The position numbers and the translations under genes were made by a program. This document shows, in pieces, positions 12,136-23,675 of a DNA stretch of 64,000 nucleotides. The notes beneath the pieces are model-generated. The model saw only the letters and a program-made list of their open reading frames with translations, was not told where the DNA came from and searched no databases. Each line of letters starts with the position of its first letter. Within the stretch, counting starts at the first letter, position 1. This DNA is from Stenopsyche tienmushanensis (lineage: Eukaryota > Arthropoda > Insecta > Trichoptera > Stenopsychidae), in the NCBI GenBank assembly GCA_008973525.1, contig WACJ01000125.1, forward strand, positions 2,232,001 to 2,296,000. The letters are read 5' to 3'.

Positions 12136-12173
12136 AAATTAAATAAATCACCAAATAGTGATTTATTTAATTT
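12136..12173. repeat. Perfect hairpin, 16-base arms
   Basis: aaattaaataaatcac (12136-12151) is the exact reverse complement of 12158-12173, with a six-base spacer. It sits inside X copy 1 and is not present in X copy 2, so it is an addition or a private inversion. Confidence 0.9.
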
Positions 12174-12397
12174 TTATTTAGTTTTTTCAAAAATCTAAAC
12201 CAAAATAAAAGGCGTGGTCGTAATTTAGCGATAGCAGATGCAATATGACTTATAAAGTCCCAAATTATAATTTTTTTCTAAATTTCAGTTAGTGTGGATG
12301 ATTTATTTCCTATTTTATCCAAAATATCTCGATACGTACCCTTTATAAAATTAAATTAAAATGCTTTAAAAAACCGCATAACTTGAAAATTCGCACA

Positions 12398-12470
12398 AAA
12401 AAAGTTGCACAAAAAAAGACGCACAAAAAAAAGACGCACAAAAAAAAGATGCACAAAAAAAGATGTTTGA
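12398..12470. repeat. Tandem repeat of about 15 bases
   Basis: About five units of the type gcacaaaaaaaagac run end to end inside the right arm of X copy 1. X copy 2 has a single unit at the same place, so the array arose after the copies separated, probably by replication slippage. Confidence 0.85.
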
Positions 12471-12473
12471 GTG

Positions 12474-14447
12474 TATACGGATACAGTTGTCTCTTTTTTA
12501 GGCACCACTGAAATTTCGTTTCAATCTATTGGCTGGTTTAAAAATTATATCAATTTTACGAGGAATAGGTTTTTATGAATGTTTTATGAATTTATTGCGA
12601 AAATTTCCCGGACACTTAAGTGTTAAATGAAAATTTCACCACCTATTCATTGATCATCTGCCTTAAATCTATAGAAACCAATAGATTTTATTTGTTTCCA
12701 TTAATATTTTTCACTGAAAAAATAGCCTTATTCTTACAAAATTAAAATAAATCATCTGAAATTATATTATTTGGTGCAAGAATACAAAATTTCGTTTAAA
12801 ATTACATTAAGTGCATCTTTTACAATTTTCACGTGCAATTATTGATAAATATATTTAATGTCAGCTGTGTAATATTTATAAATCTTTGATGATCGCAAGG
12901 TGGGTTAATTTCAGAACAGATTGAACACCGCAGATCTTAAAACGGAAAGAGCTCTATAGTCCTCGATCGGTACTGTATATTCTCCTGTGTTTGTCCCGTA
13001 AACCGCCTCCGAAGACAAAATTTTAAATTGCATCTTCCGTGTAGTAGAGGGTGTCGAGTAAAGGGGTAGAGGCACCCCCGTGCTTCACCCACGCAACTCA
13101 TACTCTGCCCCAATGGCTACCCTCACCTTTACCCAATCATCCCTTCCACGGCTAGGTAGAGACGACTGCGTCTGTCAATATACGAGAGTTGATGGGCTAG
13201 TAACCAAACTACCTATAAAAATATTCGACACTCGCTTAATTTTTTTCAGGTGATCCCAATAAATATTTTTTATCGAAGTAAATATTAAAATATTTAACCT
13301 ATGCTTGCCATTCAATATATAATTTTTACTATTGCAGCAAAATGTATGCAATATGTTTTTTAATTAATAAGACAATTTATTAATTGTACAGTAGATGCAT
13401 TTTTATTTAATAAGTCATGCTCGACAAGCACATTTTTTTTTAAATTTTATAAAATGTAAATAGGGGATGATTTCACTCAAATGCAGTGCTCTCCATTTTT
13501 ATGCGATGTTTTCGCCCCTTTGGTGTCATAAACTCAACTTTAATGCCCCTTACTCCATTTTGTACCTTCGATGGCGTTATTGTGATATATTTTTATGTTA
13601 GAAGAGTCCAAACACTATCACTCTCTTACAACATGTGAACCTGGGAGCTTTTGTCACTTTTAAGATTTATGATCTAATAGTTTAAAATAATGCGAAATTT
13701 GACTAAAAAACCTATTTTAAAAGAAATTAATGGAATCAACCAAATTCTAAAAGTTTACTTTTTATTTACATTATCTTTGGACATCGCAAATTAAATGAAT
13801 GATCTAAAAATGTAGATTTTATGATAATTGATTAAGGGGGGAAATCAGTTTAAAAGGCTGATTTTTTGTGTTTTTCTTAATTATTTTAACAGGGAAAAAC
13901 TTTACAAGTATTTTTAATAATTTATCAAAGGCTTTTTGAATTAGAGTTCCCGCCCTAATATTTTGTATTATTCCTATAAAAGTATCCAATGTGAATCATC
14001 TACGTCCATTAATAGTTATAATACCTTAAGAATGATATGGATTTTTCTTCAAGGATTGCTCATTGTGTATTTAAATATTATGTAAATGTGCTTTATACGT
14101 ATTTAAAAATAGCACGTCATACGAATGCAAATTTCAATATAGATATAAATTTAGATTTCTGTATCGTAAAAGCGCACATTGTTTTTCAATTGGCTCCGAA
14201 ATGAAAAGTCCATTTCCATTATTCCATTTTTCAATCCTGGTCGCTCCGGCCACTCTATTTGGCGTTATTTACGAATATGGAAAAATCGTATTTATGAAGC
14301 TGCACTTGTCTGAGTGCCACAATTGTCACCAGCAGAACAATGGCTACGTGTACATTGCAGTTGGGACTCGGGTACGTCCCAAGTTCAGGCCATTCAATAA
14401 AGTCAATAGTCCACTCCAATCATAATTGTGCCCATTGCCACTTTCAG
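12474..14447. other. Stretch without supported gene
   Basis: Mostly AT-rich. A G+C-richer patch at 12950-13200 includes a possible 45-base micro-exon on the minus strand (13127-13171, see findings). No repeat copies were recognised. Confidence 0.35.
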
Positions 14448-14543
14448 GTGGGCGATATGAGCCACACACGTGCCTATTGTGGTAACCTGCTTTGCTACAA
14501 AAAACCCCACCCGACGAATGCTCTACCTGTATTTTTATTTTGA
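14448..14543 (+). other. Possible terminal coding exon
   Basis: Follows a good acceptor-like site (cccattgccactttcag, ending 14447). The frame beginning at the first base reads VGDMSHTRAYCGNLLCYKKP and ends at TGA 14541-14543. The patch 14330-14520 is G+C-richer than its surroundings. I recognise no family. The frame is also open upstream of the acceptor back to about 14340, which weakens the splice argument. It could be a last exon of a plus-strand gene or chance. Confidence 0.2.
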
Positions 14544-15903
14544 ATTTCAATATTGGATTCTTGTATTTAATCGTTTTATGCCACTATAGCTTCCATTTTT
14601 ACATTTATTGGACGAACAATCCATATTAATTGACTTTAAGCATTCAATTCCATATATTTAATAGAAATAGCCGAATAATGCATAACATACGGCAGAATAC
14701 TCTGTAGACACCTAGTTGGTTTTTTTTTTTAATTGTACACAATATCACATTGTAAACAAAGTGTGATAATGACTTATTTGTAATAAATTAAGATAAAAAT
14801 CATATATGAAAAATAACTACTCAACTTATCATTTCAATGAGCTGAATATTGCAATCAAATTTCATGAATTTCTATAAAAACAGCAGTAATTTTAACAATT
14901 ATACAATGACTCAATTTATAAATCCCTATTGATTTATTGTGATGAAGTATTATATGATTAATTCCATCTTATCAATTTTCAACACGATACACAGATTCGA
15001 CAAAGACAATCTTTAAAAAAACAATTAATTGTTATGTAAACAATGATAGCAATATTTATTAGAAATATTTTCTGACTTAACCTTCTTAGTACCAGACAAC
15101 GATATATCATCATTGACAGCAATTGCGCAAAATGCACACAACGATATATCGTTACACAAAGATTAATTAAACGCACTAATCGCAAGAGGCGTGTTAGAAA
15201 GATCTTAAATATATCGATCGAATTGGGAATGAAAAATAACACAAAATCAAATATCAAATGAGTCAATTTCTTCGTCAAGTTTGAGATGTAATTCTAATAA
15301 CAGGAAATTAACGCGTATTTGTAACCGATTTTCTGGGAGCAATTATGATAGCATACGTCGAATATGACGTTTTTAATGAATCAACTATTCAATCAACATT
15401 TTTTTTTCCTAAAAAATCAAATTTCTCATTCTTTCTTATCAATTTTCAATGAAATATGCTTCAAATGCTACTTGAATTGAGTTATTGACCAATTAGTGTA
15501 TTAAATGAAAATATCATATCATTTTATTGCGGCAATCGAATTAATCATATTTCCGAATACAAATTAGACAGTTAGTATAAAAACTAAATGCAATACGGTT
15601 AGCTGTCCGAGTTTCATTTTGATATTCAATCAAAAACATTTAAACATTTTAAAGACCAATAAAATAGTATAAAATAGTTATAATTTCGCTACTAGTAATT
15701 CTTACAAAAGAAGAAGGAAACCATCATATGAAAAATATTTACCCCAAAGATATAAAAAATAGGAATATAGTTTGTTGAAGATATATCAATATTCGAACGT
15801 TATCCTATATTGAACCAAATTTATGCAATTAGAACGTAGATAGAAAAATTATAGGAAAAATGCAAACGATCTTGCAAAAATAGAATATCGCTATTCTAGC
15901 ACA
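14544..15903. other. AT-rich stretch without supported gene
   Basis: A 99-codon minus-strand frame (14979-15278) is Leu/Ile/Phe-rich and looks like AT-driven noise. No repeat copies were recognised. Confidence 0.4.
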
Positions 15904-16409
15904 GTATCCCGAAAGTAAGTGTACTAAATTTTCAGAATCTCTTTCTGTACCTGCTTGTCGATTAAAAATTTAATTCCACCCATGTGTTCTTTCAGGGAAG
16001 GAAAATCAGGGTTTTACAATATTGTTGTGCATATGCATGTTGTGGCCTTGAGGCAAAAAATTGATCAAAATCATGCCTTTTCAGTCCCCAAATACCAAAT
16101 TCATGATTTTTTGCTGGAAATTGTTGTTTTCAATTTTTTGATAGATGGGGAATTGGTGTGATAGAAGATTTAGAATCCCAATCTTCCAATTCAAATCGCG
16201 CAAGAAACTCGCGGGCGCTATTGATCCACTTGCACTTGGCGAGATTTCTTATCGACATCTTTCACCCAACTGGAATTTACGTACTGCCATATTCCTGATA
16301 TGCTCGCTTTGTTAGGATATCCTCTTCTACCACTCAGTATGGCCAACCCTTAAAAAAACAAAAAATCACAGTCCTCTATTGTCACAGTACACTTACTTTC
16401 AGGATATAC
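15904..16409 (-). mobile_element. Short mariner-like remnant
   Basis: Termini are inverted: gtatcccgaaagtaagtgta at the left (from 15904) and its near-complement agtacacttactttcaggat at the right (from 16386). The minus strand at 15955-16005 reads FPSLKEHMGGIKFLIDK. Known: mariner and related transposases have a segment of the form F..LKExLGGxxFxxDxEV in their C-terminal part, so this is a broken transposase tail. At 506 bases, more than half of a normal element has been lost. The 68-codon plus frame at 15955-16161 is antisense to it and not a gene. Confidence 0.75.
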
Positions 16410-18756
16410 CTCGTATAAGTGTCGGTCAAGGTTATAAACAAAATTATTTAGATCAATAATAATAATGCTCGTTATTTAATTACTAAAACAAACAAAGTGG
16501 CGTTGAGAACAATATCGGAACAAACATGAAGCATTGAGAACAGTCTGAAAAATATTAAGATAGATCGGATATAAAATAGGTGTGGAGAGTCATAGTAGGT
16601 CAGTTTTAGCTTGAGTTTCAGTCTCTGTTTAGTCAGACACAATTAAGCCTTAGGATCCGACCGATAGTCTTGGCCGCTAGAAGTCTTGATCTTCCTATTA
16701 CCGGTTTCTTCGATATCGTAACCGTGTTATCTATCTTGGTATATGAATATAGAGTAAGCAATCATATTAATAATAAATATTAATATATATACATAGACCT
16801 CTTTTATGAATCGATAATGAACGAACTCAAGGAGGGTATCCGTTTGGAAGCATAAATGGCGGGACAATATGAAGTTAAAGGGTTTCCCCCCAATGCCTCC
16901 ATCCCCACGTTATACAACCATTATTTCGTTAAAAAAAAAATCTTGAATACTTAAATTTGAGAGCTGATTTAAATGGTCTCTATGTATTGTCTTCTACATA
17001 TGAAGTACATATTTTACAATGAAATCTATACATCAGTGTATGTGTGAATTTGTACGGTTGTAACAATTATCAGTCAGTTGATATCAGAGGAGAGTCTTTA
17101 AGAACAAAACGTTTCGTTATCACATCTCTCATCTGGCAAGATTGCAGAGGATCTGCGATTAAAGCACTATCGAAGTGGAAGCGCAACCAGAGACAGCCAT
17201 TGGGGAGCCGAGCACGTAGAATAATCACGTGCCCGAACAGCCTTCATATCTGCTACCTATGCTCAATGGAAGGATTTTCAGCTCAGAGACCGTCTAATAA
17301 ATTTTATTCTTTACATTTCGGACTCTAGGTGCTTTAATCTATTTTGTGATTGCGAAATGAGTGCACGTGCCTCGTGTCTAATGGGTGGTAAATTGATTAA
17401 TCTGCATACATAAAGTACACTCTTCCAAAATTCGATACATAGTCATAACCGCCATCGTTAATTAAAATACTTTTAATACTTAAAATTTGAATATCCACAA
17501 TCATGCATCACAATTAATAGAAAAAAGGTAATTTGGTTGATATGATAAAATCCAAAAAGAGAGGTCTAATAATATCGAATAAACTAATTTTGAATATAAT
17601 GAGTTGTATATAGTCCACGATTTAGCAGCTATAATAGAGCGCAATTGGTAACACTTGGTCTGGTGCATCAGTTATTTATTTTATTATATAAATATCTTTT
17701 ATTGTCCAAATTAAATAAGAATCGCTCTGCAGGCATTCAAATATTCGACATGGGAAAAGTTTTTGAAAAGAGTGTCATAATGTCGACGGTCCCCACCCCA
17801 TGGAAGGGATGTTGACATGTCTCCCCTTCATTAAGCCAGTGACTACTTATTTAAACACACGCGTTGGTTTTGTTTAAAGGCCAACCTAGCCTCCAGTACA
17901 ACCGGATTAGGATTTGAAATTAGGGCTTTGTTCACGCTTCAGCTAGCGCCACCTATTTAAACAGCCAAAACTAATCTCGCAGCCTTAAACGTTTTACCAA
18001 TCCTTGAAGCCATCCAACCTTTAAACGCACCTTAAATCTGAATAAAACGATAAATCGCCAATCATTTAAAAATAACATCATTTTTTAAAATAATTTTTTC
18101 CAGAATTTATAATTAAAAGGTCATTTCTGTCATCGCGATAAAACGCGGGTACGGACCGTATAGAGTTTATAAAAATACAGGCCTATCCTTAATCATATCC
18201 GTATAATATAAATAAAAAAGGATACGTGTAAACATGTTTTTAATTGGTCTACGAAAAAGTATTACGATCGAAGAGGATGAAACAAAGAAAAACAATTTTA
18301 AAAAGATCATTTGAAACCAGAAATGAGGTCAAGCTTTAAGATTGTGCTGAAAAGCGTTTACTCTTCACAATACATACCTGAAACCGACATCACCGTATTT
18401 CTTTGATAACAGAGCAAACAATGAAATACTCCAAAACGCAAGTAAAAACTATATTACATTTTTAATGATAATCATTTTATAAAATACTATTAAACATTTA
18501 CAGTAGGATCTCAATGAAACCATCATTAATTATCCCCTATTTCATGTGCATATTTAATACTGATACCTACCGCTAGCTTAGTGATAAATAAATGTTTTTG
18601 CAATAATCGCCGGGATGCTGTGAAGCGACGTGAAGTCCATACACTGTAGCATATAATTTTTTTAGAGTGGCTTTAAGCAATCCCTTTTATGGGACTATTT
18701 TCAACCATTTTGACATGGTTTTTAATTTCATATATATGTTAATTTTTAAATGCGAA
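16410..18756. other. Stretch without supported gene
   Basis: A 94-codon plus frame (17044-17328) passes through a G+C-richer patch at 17150-17260 but shows no motif or splice borders. The rest is AT-rich and featureless. Confidence 0.35.
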
Positions 18757-18825
18757 CACCAGCCACACCTCCTGCAGGATTCGAACCCAAGATGATTGAA
18801 TCCAACCGCTTAACCGCGGATTGAT
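18757..18825 (-). repeat. tRNA/SINE-like scrap with B box
   Basis: On the minus strand the text gggttcgaatcctgc (complement of 18774-18788) fits the RNA polymerase III B-box/T-loop consensus GGTTCGANTCC exactly. Upstream, ggttaagcggttggattc resembles the D-loop to anticodon-stem stretch of tRNA-like SINE heads. I could not fold a complete cloverleaf with paired acceptor ends, so this is more likely a SINE head or tRNA pseudogene than a working tRNA. Confidence 0.45.
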
Positions 18826-20045
18826 ATGAATTTCTAGCATACTAATATTTCTTCTATATCAGATACCTGATATCATCAGACAAAAATACTCTCTTCTCTT
18901 GGTAACTCGAGAGAGCACGAGAGAGAGAAAGTTCTGGCTGCGAGAAGGACGTCCTCCCGCAACCAAGGCCAATCGCTGAATCCCCCCAATTCCTACCTCT
19001 TGCGCGTCACCACCCAGCCGGTAATGGTACACGCGTAAGAAGCTTTCGATTATCAATGCAAGTGCAATGTCCCCGCAGCGCTACAGAAGATGGCGCTGTT
19101 AAAATAGCATATTACACCTAAAGAGAGACGGAAGATGTCGCTGTTAATCTGGCGAGTTAAATTTACAGATCAACAGCGCTATTGCATGGGGATTTTAAAT
19201 CGCCAACGATTCTAAAAATCCTAATAATTAATCTTGAAAACTATTGATAAATTAGGTTATCCATAAAGAAATCCATTTTTTTCTCAGATTTTCTCTTAAT
19301 TTTTTACACATGTTGATATTAAATATAATCGTTTTCGTTATTAAAAATTAGCTCCAACCTTTTTTGCATGTTTTGTATCCCCTTTTTTATAGAAACTAGA
19401 TGGTTTCGACTAAAAATACGAATCCAAATGTTTTACGATTTCATCTGCGTTTTTTTATCTTTTAATAATAACTCCTTTTCGAGTAAAAAAAAACCTTGTC
19501 GTTATTAATGCAGTTTTTAATTAAGCTTATCTAATTGTCAACAATAAACTATTGCAGTTGTGGTTTCGCGGCTTGCGTCCATCATGTTTACCCTTAAAAA
19601 TAAAATAAGATTACGACACAAAAGATAAAACAGACAAATCAAAAAATAAGAAAAAAACAATACAAAGATGTTTCCTTTATCGTGTCTGAACTCATACGAA
19701 AGCTTGCGAAAATAATGGATTTCTTTCGGGACGACCTATTGCACATGCTTAAATGATTTTCTCATTTCTGACTAACGATATATCAATTTTAACAAAGGTA
19801 TTCTGAAATTGTAGCAGTGATGGCGATATTCGGAGGTCGCCTTGCCGTTATTATTTGGATCGTTCAAAATTTACAAGGACTAGAGTTCATTTTCATCCCC
19901 CATCGATCGTAAACCACGACCCGTTAGATTGTTTCTTATAGATTGTCGTTTCATTTGAGACATGTGCAACTATACGTAGTATGTGATCATTATTACACCC
20001 TAATGTCGATTCTCAACGAAAGCCTTTTTAGGTCGCTCACTACAC
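18826..20045. other. Stretch without supported gene
   Basis: 18890-19060 is G+C-richer with a purine run (gagagagcacgagagagaga). 19076-19195 contains three short related pieces, agcgct / ggcgctgtt / gtcgctgtt. No gene recognised. Confidence 0.35.
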
Positions 20046-20208
20046 TTAAGCCTGTTTCGGGCTCGGGTCTGTAAGGGTGAGTTTCAGGGCCTCAAACCCC
20101 GGGCGGTCACTCATTAAGCGGAGGATCAAAATCAGAAACCCGCTCGGGGAAGAAGCGATGAGAGATCGAGCTGGTGATGGAGGATGGGGATGTTTTAAAT
20201 GTTGACAG
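20046..20208 (-). other. Possible terminal coding exon, minus strand
   Basis: On the minus strand a pyrimidine-rich acceptor (caccgggcaccctccttcag) ends just above 20208. The following frame is open for 53 codons (starting CQHLKHPHPPSPARS) to TAA at 20046-20048. The stretch is clearly G+C-richer than its flanks. The predicted tail is rich in Pro and Ser and has no motif that I know. It lies on the strand opposite to the 14448 and 25898 candidates. Confidence 0.22.
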
Positions 20209-20463
20209 CTGAAGGAGGGTGCCCGGTGAAAGTATACACGTATACACATTCAAATGATACGTGAATGTAATTGGCATATCATACGTGATCTCTTACGTTA
20301 TAAACTACCTACGGTCGCTTTTATCATTAATTTTGCCACAAATCTAAGATTCTTCGGCAAAATTGTTTTCCTGCTCATGTTATCATTATCAAAATCATAT
20401 CATATTTACAGACTTTTTAAGCTATATAAATGGACAAAATTAAGATCTAAGTTCGAGAAGTAG

Positions 20464-20735
20464 TGATCGAAATTTTGCAGTCCATTTCTACAAAGCTAAT
20501 TTTTGTTTCAGTCAGTGTTTAAATAATGTAAATTAGGACCAAGAGTTAAACGTTACGAACGTTAATAAAAATGTTCGAAACTCGAATAATTGTACATAAC
20601 GCTATTAAATTAAAATTTACAAAGATACTTTTATGTCCACAAGTAGTTTTCATTGATTATTGTTAAATAAAAGTCGTCTACTTTCGATATAAGGTGGTTA
20701 AAGCTTTGATAGACGTGGCTTAAGTCGTAAAGTAG
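20464..20735 (-). repeat. Dispersed repeat family W, copy 2
   Basis: Read on the minus strand it has the family blocks in order: atcgaaagtagacgactttt, atttaacaataatcaatg, then tttaaacactgactgaaaca and attagctttgtagaaatgg, ending tgcaaaatttcgatcactac. It is the most complete of the three copies and sets the family length at about 270 bases. Confidence 0.75.
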
Positions 20736-22205
20736 CAATTATTCAAAGAAAATGAAAAAGATCCGCGTTTGAATGACTTTGTTGATTCATCATGGAGGAT
20801 GTTTTGTACCACCATGCTTCAGGGTATACATACCAATTGAATCATCTTAACATACATATTTATTAAAATTCGCATAAACATCGTATTCAGTGTTGATTAT
20901 TATAAATTAAATAATGTTTAGGTTTTGATTTTATGCGAGAATTTATCGTTTTTCGAATGGAGCTGAATTCATCCCGCGAGCATAGTATTAAGTCAATTCG
21001 TTCCAAGTTTACTCTCGCGTTTCGCCGAGGGAAGATTTTCTCCCAAAATACGGGGAATTGCCTGAAATTAAATTTAGTGAATTTCTCATATAGCTAGAGT
21101 AGTACACAGGGATCCGGTCATCCCCCTGCCGGGTTCATTTCTGCGTTAGATTAAAAACAAATTGAAATTCGTACCCGCGGCATATTACGTGCGGCCACTG
21201 GATTCTGGAAGGAGATACTCGAGTATTCCTCAATCATAAATCAGCTCATCTGTGATTGAGAAAATCCGAGATTTCTGTTGACCGAGTGTAAATAGGGTTA
21301 AACACTATCCATCAATATATACTTAGTACGATAAATCGAAACGCAATTAAAATGATGTTTTTCTTAGAAAATTCTGTTTCTTTTTCTCACAAAAAAAATA
21401 TATCCCGCAAAAAAATCCAACAACTCCAAAATCCATCATCCAACAATTCATTGAAAATGTACTCCATATATATCCATTATTGCACGCATAATTAGTATTC
21501 AGAGTCGTGGGCATATGGAAGTTGCAAGGGGATACCGTTTCAATTTACTTGGGATCCTTTTACGTCGGGTCTACTTCCTGCTCTATATTACGTTTGATCG
21601 TACACATTTTAATTTCAAGCATAAATTAAAGCTTAAATAGTACAAAATAAACTCGTCAGAAAATTTGTTATCAAATATTTAAATTACAATGATTTACAAA
21701 GTAACTCATCCCCTTATATTTTTGTGATATATAAATACTTCAGCATGTTGCGCTTTATATACAATCAACACAGTATAAATTAAAATATTGATGAATCCAT
21801 ACAATTACAATTTTCCGGATAAGCCCTCCATTCATTCTAAGATAGCCCTATCCTATTTCATCAACCGTCTATCTAGTGTTAAGAAGCAGAAAATCAAACT
21901 CAATTTTAAATATTAATATTATATCACCCATGTTAATATGCACAGTGAACTTTAATATGGTTTGATTTCAACACGTCATATTATCTTTCCTTTGTTTGTC
22001 AAATTTAGGCATTTCTCGTTTATTTCCAAGGATAATAGTAGTCCTTCTTGTAAGTAGTTATGTAGGCAGCGAAACACTTATATCTGTTGTTGCATTCCTT
22101 CTGCATCCTACGAATGCTTCCTTTAGCTTCAGAACTACAAACTCCCGAAGTGGAATTAAATCTTTTATTGTCTCATATTTTCCCAAATAGGGAAATCCAT
22201 ATATA
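20736..22205. other. Stretch without supported gene
   Basis: AT-rich with a G+C-richer patch at 20955-21250; no open frame with a recognisable motif and no repeat copy. Confidence 0.4.
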
Positions 22206-22266
22206 CTTAGACCTCTTATATATGGTTACACAAAAATGTCGTGTAATATAAATCCGTGCTATATGA
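22206..22266 (+). repeat. Tigger-like terminal motif
   Basis: The text cctcttatatatggttacac, then aaaaatgtcgtgtaatataa and ccgtgctatatga, resembles the repeated-unit ends of Tigger-type elements (CTCTTATATACG..., GTGTAATAT..., GTGCTATATGA). A second run in the same orientation lies at 23466-23513 (accgtgttatatcaaaatcg ... cgctatgtgagaccc). An hAT-like MITE has inserted directly after this copy. Confidence 0.4.
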
Positions 22267-22539
22267 CAGCGCTTCTTAAACTTATGTAGTCCGTGGACCC
22301 TTTCTTGAGCAATTTTTTTCGCGGATCCCCTTGTGATTTTTTTTTGTGGACCTATCTTAACCCTTGTGTCTTAGTTTTTTCACGAAACAAACATTTCTTG
22401 GTCAAAATAGATCTTGTTACAATGTTTTCTGTAAATAAATCCCCAAAAATATCTTGTTCAAGTATAGATAAATGTGTTAATAATATATTTTCGCGGACCC
22501 CCAGTAATGTCTTCGCGGACCCCAGTTTAAGAACCGCTG
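22267..22539 (+). mobile_element. hAT-like MITE, family h, copy 1
   Basis: Termini cagcgcttcttaaac (22267-22281) and gtttaagaaccgctg (22525-22539) are inverted. They are flanked by ctatatga (22259-22266) and ctatacga (22540-22547), an eight-base duplication with one mismatch, as expected for hAT elements. The body is non-coding and marked by repeated cgcggacccc/ttcgcggac pieces. It shares its body with copies at 22918-23192 (+) and 48596-48902 (-). Confidence 0.85.
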
Positions 22540-22548
22540 CTATACGAG

Positions 22549-22881
22549 TCTTTTGCTACGTTTCACACATATGACTTAAGTATCAGGGTTGTCAAAATAA
22601 TTTTTTTTTCAACATTCTGAAAAAAAACCCAAAATTTCAACTTTTAATCGTCATAACTTTTTAATCTGTGGTCATAATGGCACTTAATAACTGTTTTTTT
22701 ATATTTTGAAATGTATTTTTAATCTAAATAAATAATTATTTTATGCAATTTGTTCAAACAAAATAAGTTCTAAGCATTAAAAGTCACATAAAATGTGCAA
22801 ACGAATGAGAGATGTCAACTTCTAAATTTTTTAAATTAAAAACAAGCAACTGTTTTGAAATTAGTTTAGTTTTAAAAAGTT
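22549..22881 (+). repeat. Dispersed repeat family V, copy 2
   Basis: Colinear with 4983-5324 over its full length (tcttttgctacg to ttagttttaaaaag), with many substitutions. It is bordered on the left by hAT-like copy 1 and on the right, after about 36 bases, by hAT-like copy 2. Confidence 0.75.
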
Positions 22882-22917
22882 GCAAAACATGTGCAAAACA
22901 TTCCGTATATGATAGAT

Positions 22918-23192
22918 CGGCGGTTTTTAAACTTATGTAGTCTGCGGACCCTTTCTTGAGCAAAATTTCTTTCGCGGACCCCAATTTAAACAATTTTTTT
23001 TGGCGGACCCCATCCCAACTCTTGTGACTTAATTTTTCAAACAAACAATCATTTCTTGGTCAAATATTGGTCAAAATAGATCGTCTTACAGTGCTTTTTG
23101 TAAATAATGCCATGAAAATATCTTGTTCAAATATAGATAAATTTTTTTTTTTTATTTTCGCGGACCCCCAGGCCTCAGTTTAAGAACCACCG
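22918..23192 (+). mobile_element. hAT-like MITE, family h, copy 2
   Basis: Starts cggcggtttttaaacttatg and ends agtttaagaaccaccg. The body aligns with copy 1 throughout, including ctttcttgagcaa, aaaatatcttgttcaa and tttcgcggaccccca. The flanking eight bases (tgatagat, taataaaa) agree at only five positions, so the target-site duplication is eroded or my border is off by a base or two. Confidence 0.8.
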
Positions 23193-23635
23193 TAATAAAA
23201 CATTAATTTATTATCGCTATCACTAACAATTCTATATGTTCAACTCTTTTTCGAGATCGTTTATGAGTTTTCATCATCGGAAGACTCTTTGGAGTATTTT
23301 TGGACTTCGTCTCGAATTTCTTCTCTTTCAAGGGATCATTTTTCTATTAAAAAATGTTCTAACTTATCAGCTACTCGCAATCTGAGTGAATTGTTTTATT
23401 TCTTTAACAAATTTCGAATAAAACATTTATAAAGGCGTATTATACAAAAATATACCACAATTCATCGACCGTGTTATATCAAAATCGTGTTGTATAAAAC
23501 CACGCTATGTGAGACCCATTAAGATTGCTATTATTTATTTATTTTATATTTTCATAGCTTTCCTTATATAATCTTTCTATACAGATAGTCTTTCTTTTAA
23601 ACTGATTGAATAGGGAAGCGAAAAAAAATGTATTC
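23193..23635. other. Possible decayed Tigger tail
   Basis: The minus strand at about 23250-23380 reads REEIRDEVQKYSKESSDDEN, an acidic tail like those at the C-terminus of Tigger/pogo transposases, with a stop just upstream in the same frame. A Tigger-like terminal motif follows at 23466-23513. This is suggestive only; no DDE core is visible. Confidence 0.25.
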
Positions 23636-23675
23636 AAAAGGGGATCCGCGGACTATATAAGTTTAAAAACCGCTG
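23636..23675 (-). mobile_element. hAT-like MITE, terminal fragment
   Basis: ggggatccgcggactatata followed by agtttaaaaaccgctg matches the right 40 bases of the copy at 48596-48902. Only this end is left, so it is a truncated fourth member of family h. Confidence 0.7.

Larger units (their letters stand above)
11863..12473. mobile_element. Tigger-like MITE, family X, copy 1
   Basis: Left end cacttaaaactttttttgtg and right end ...gatgtttgagtg are inverted copies of each other and are bordered by TA. Inner arms repeat gcacaaaa and ccgcataactt-type text, as in many Tigger-like elements whose termini contain repeated TGCG/TTATGCG units. Blocks align with X copy 2 (32263-33165), including atttatttcctattttatcc and aaaatatctcgatacg. 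Odd: the right arm has expanded into a tandem array (12398-12470), and the middle holds a perfect hairpin (12136-12173). No transposase is readable. Confidence 0.75.

Noticed and set aside
15955..16161. 68-codon plus ORF
   Set aside because: It is antisense to the readable LKEHMGGIKF transposase tail of the short mariner remnant.
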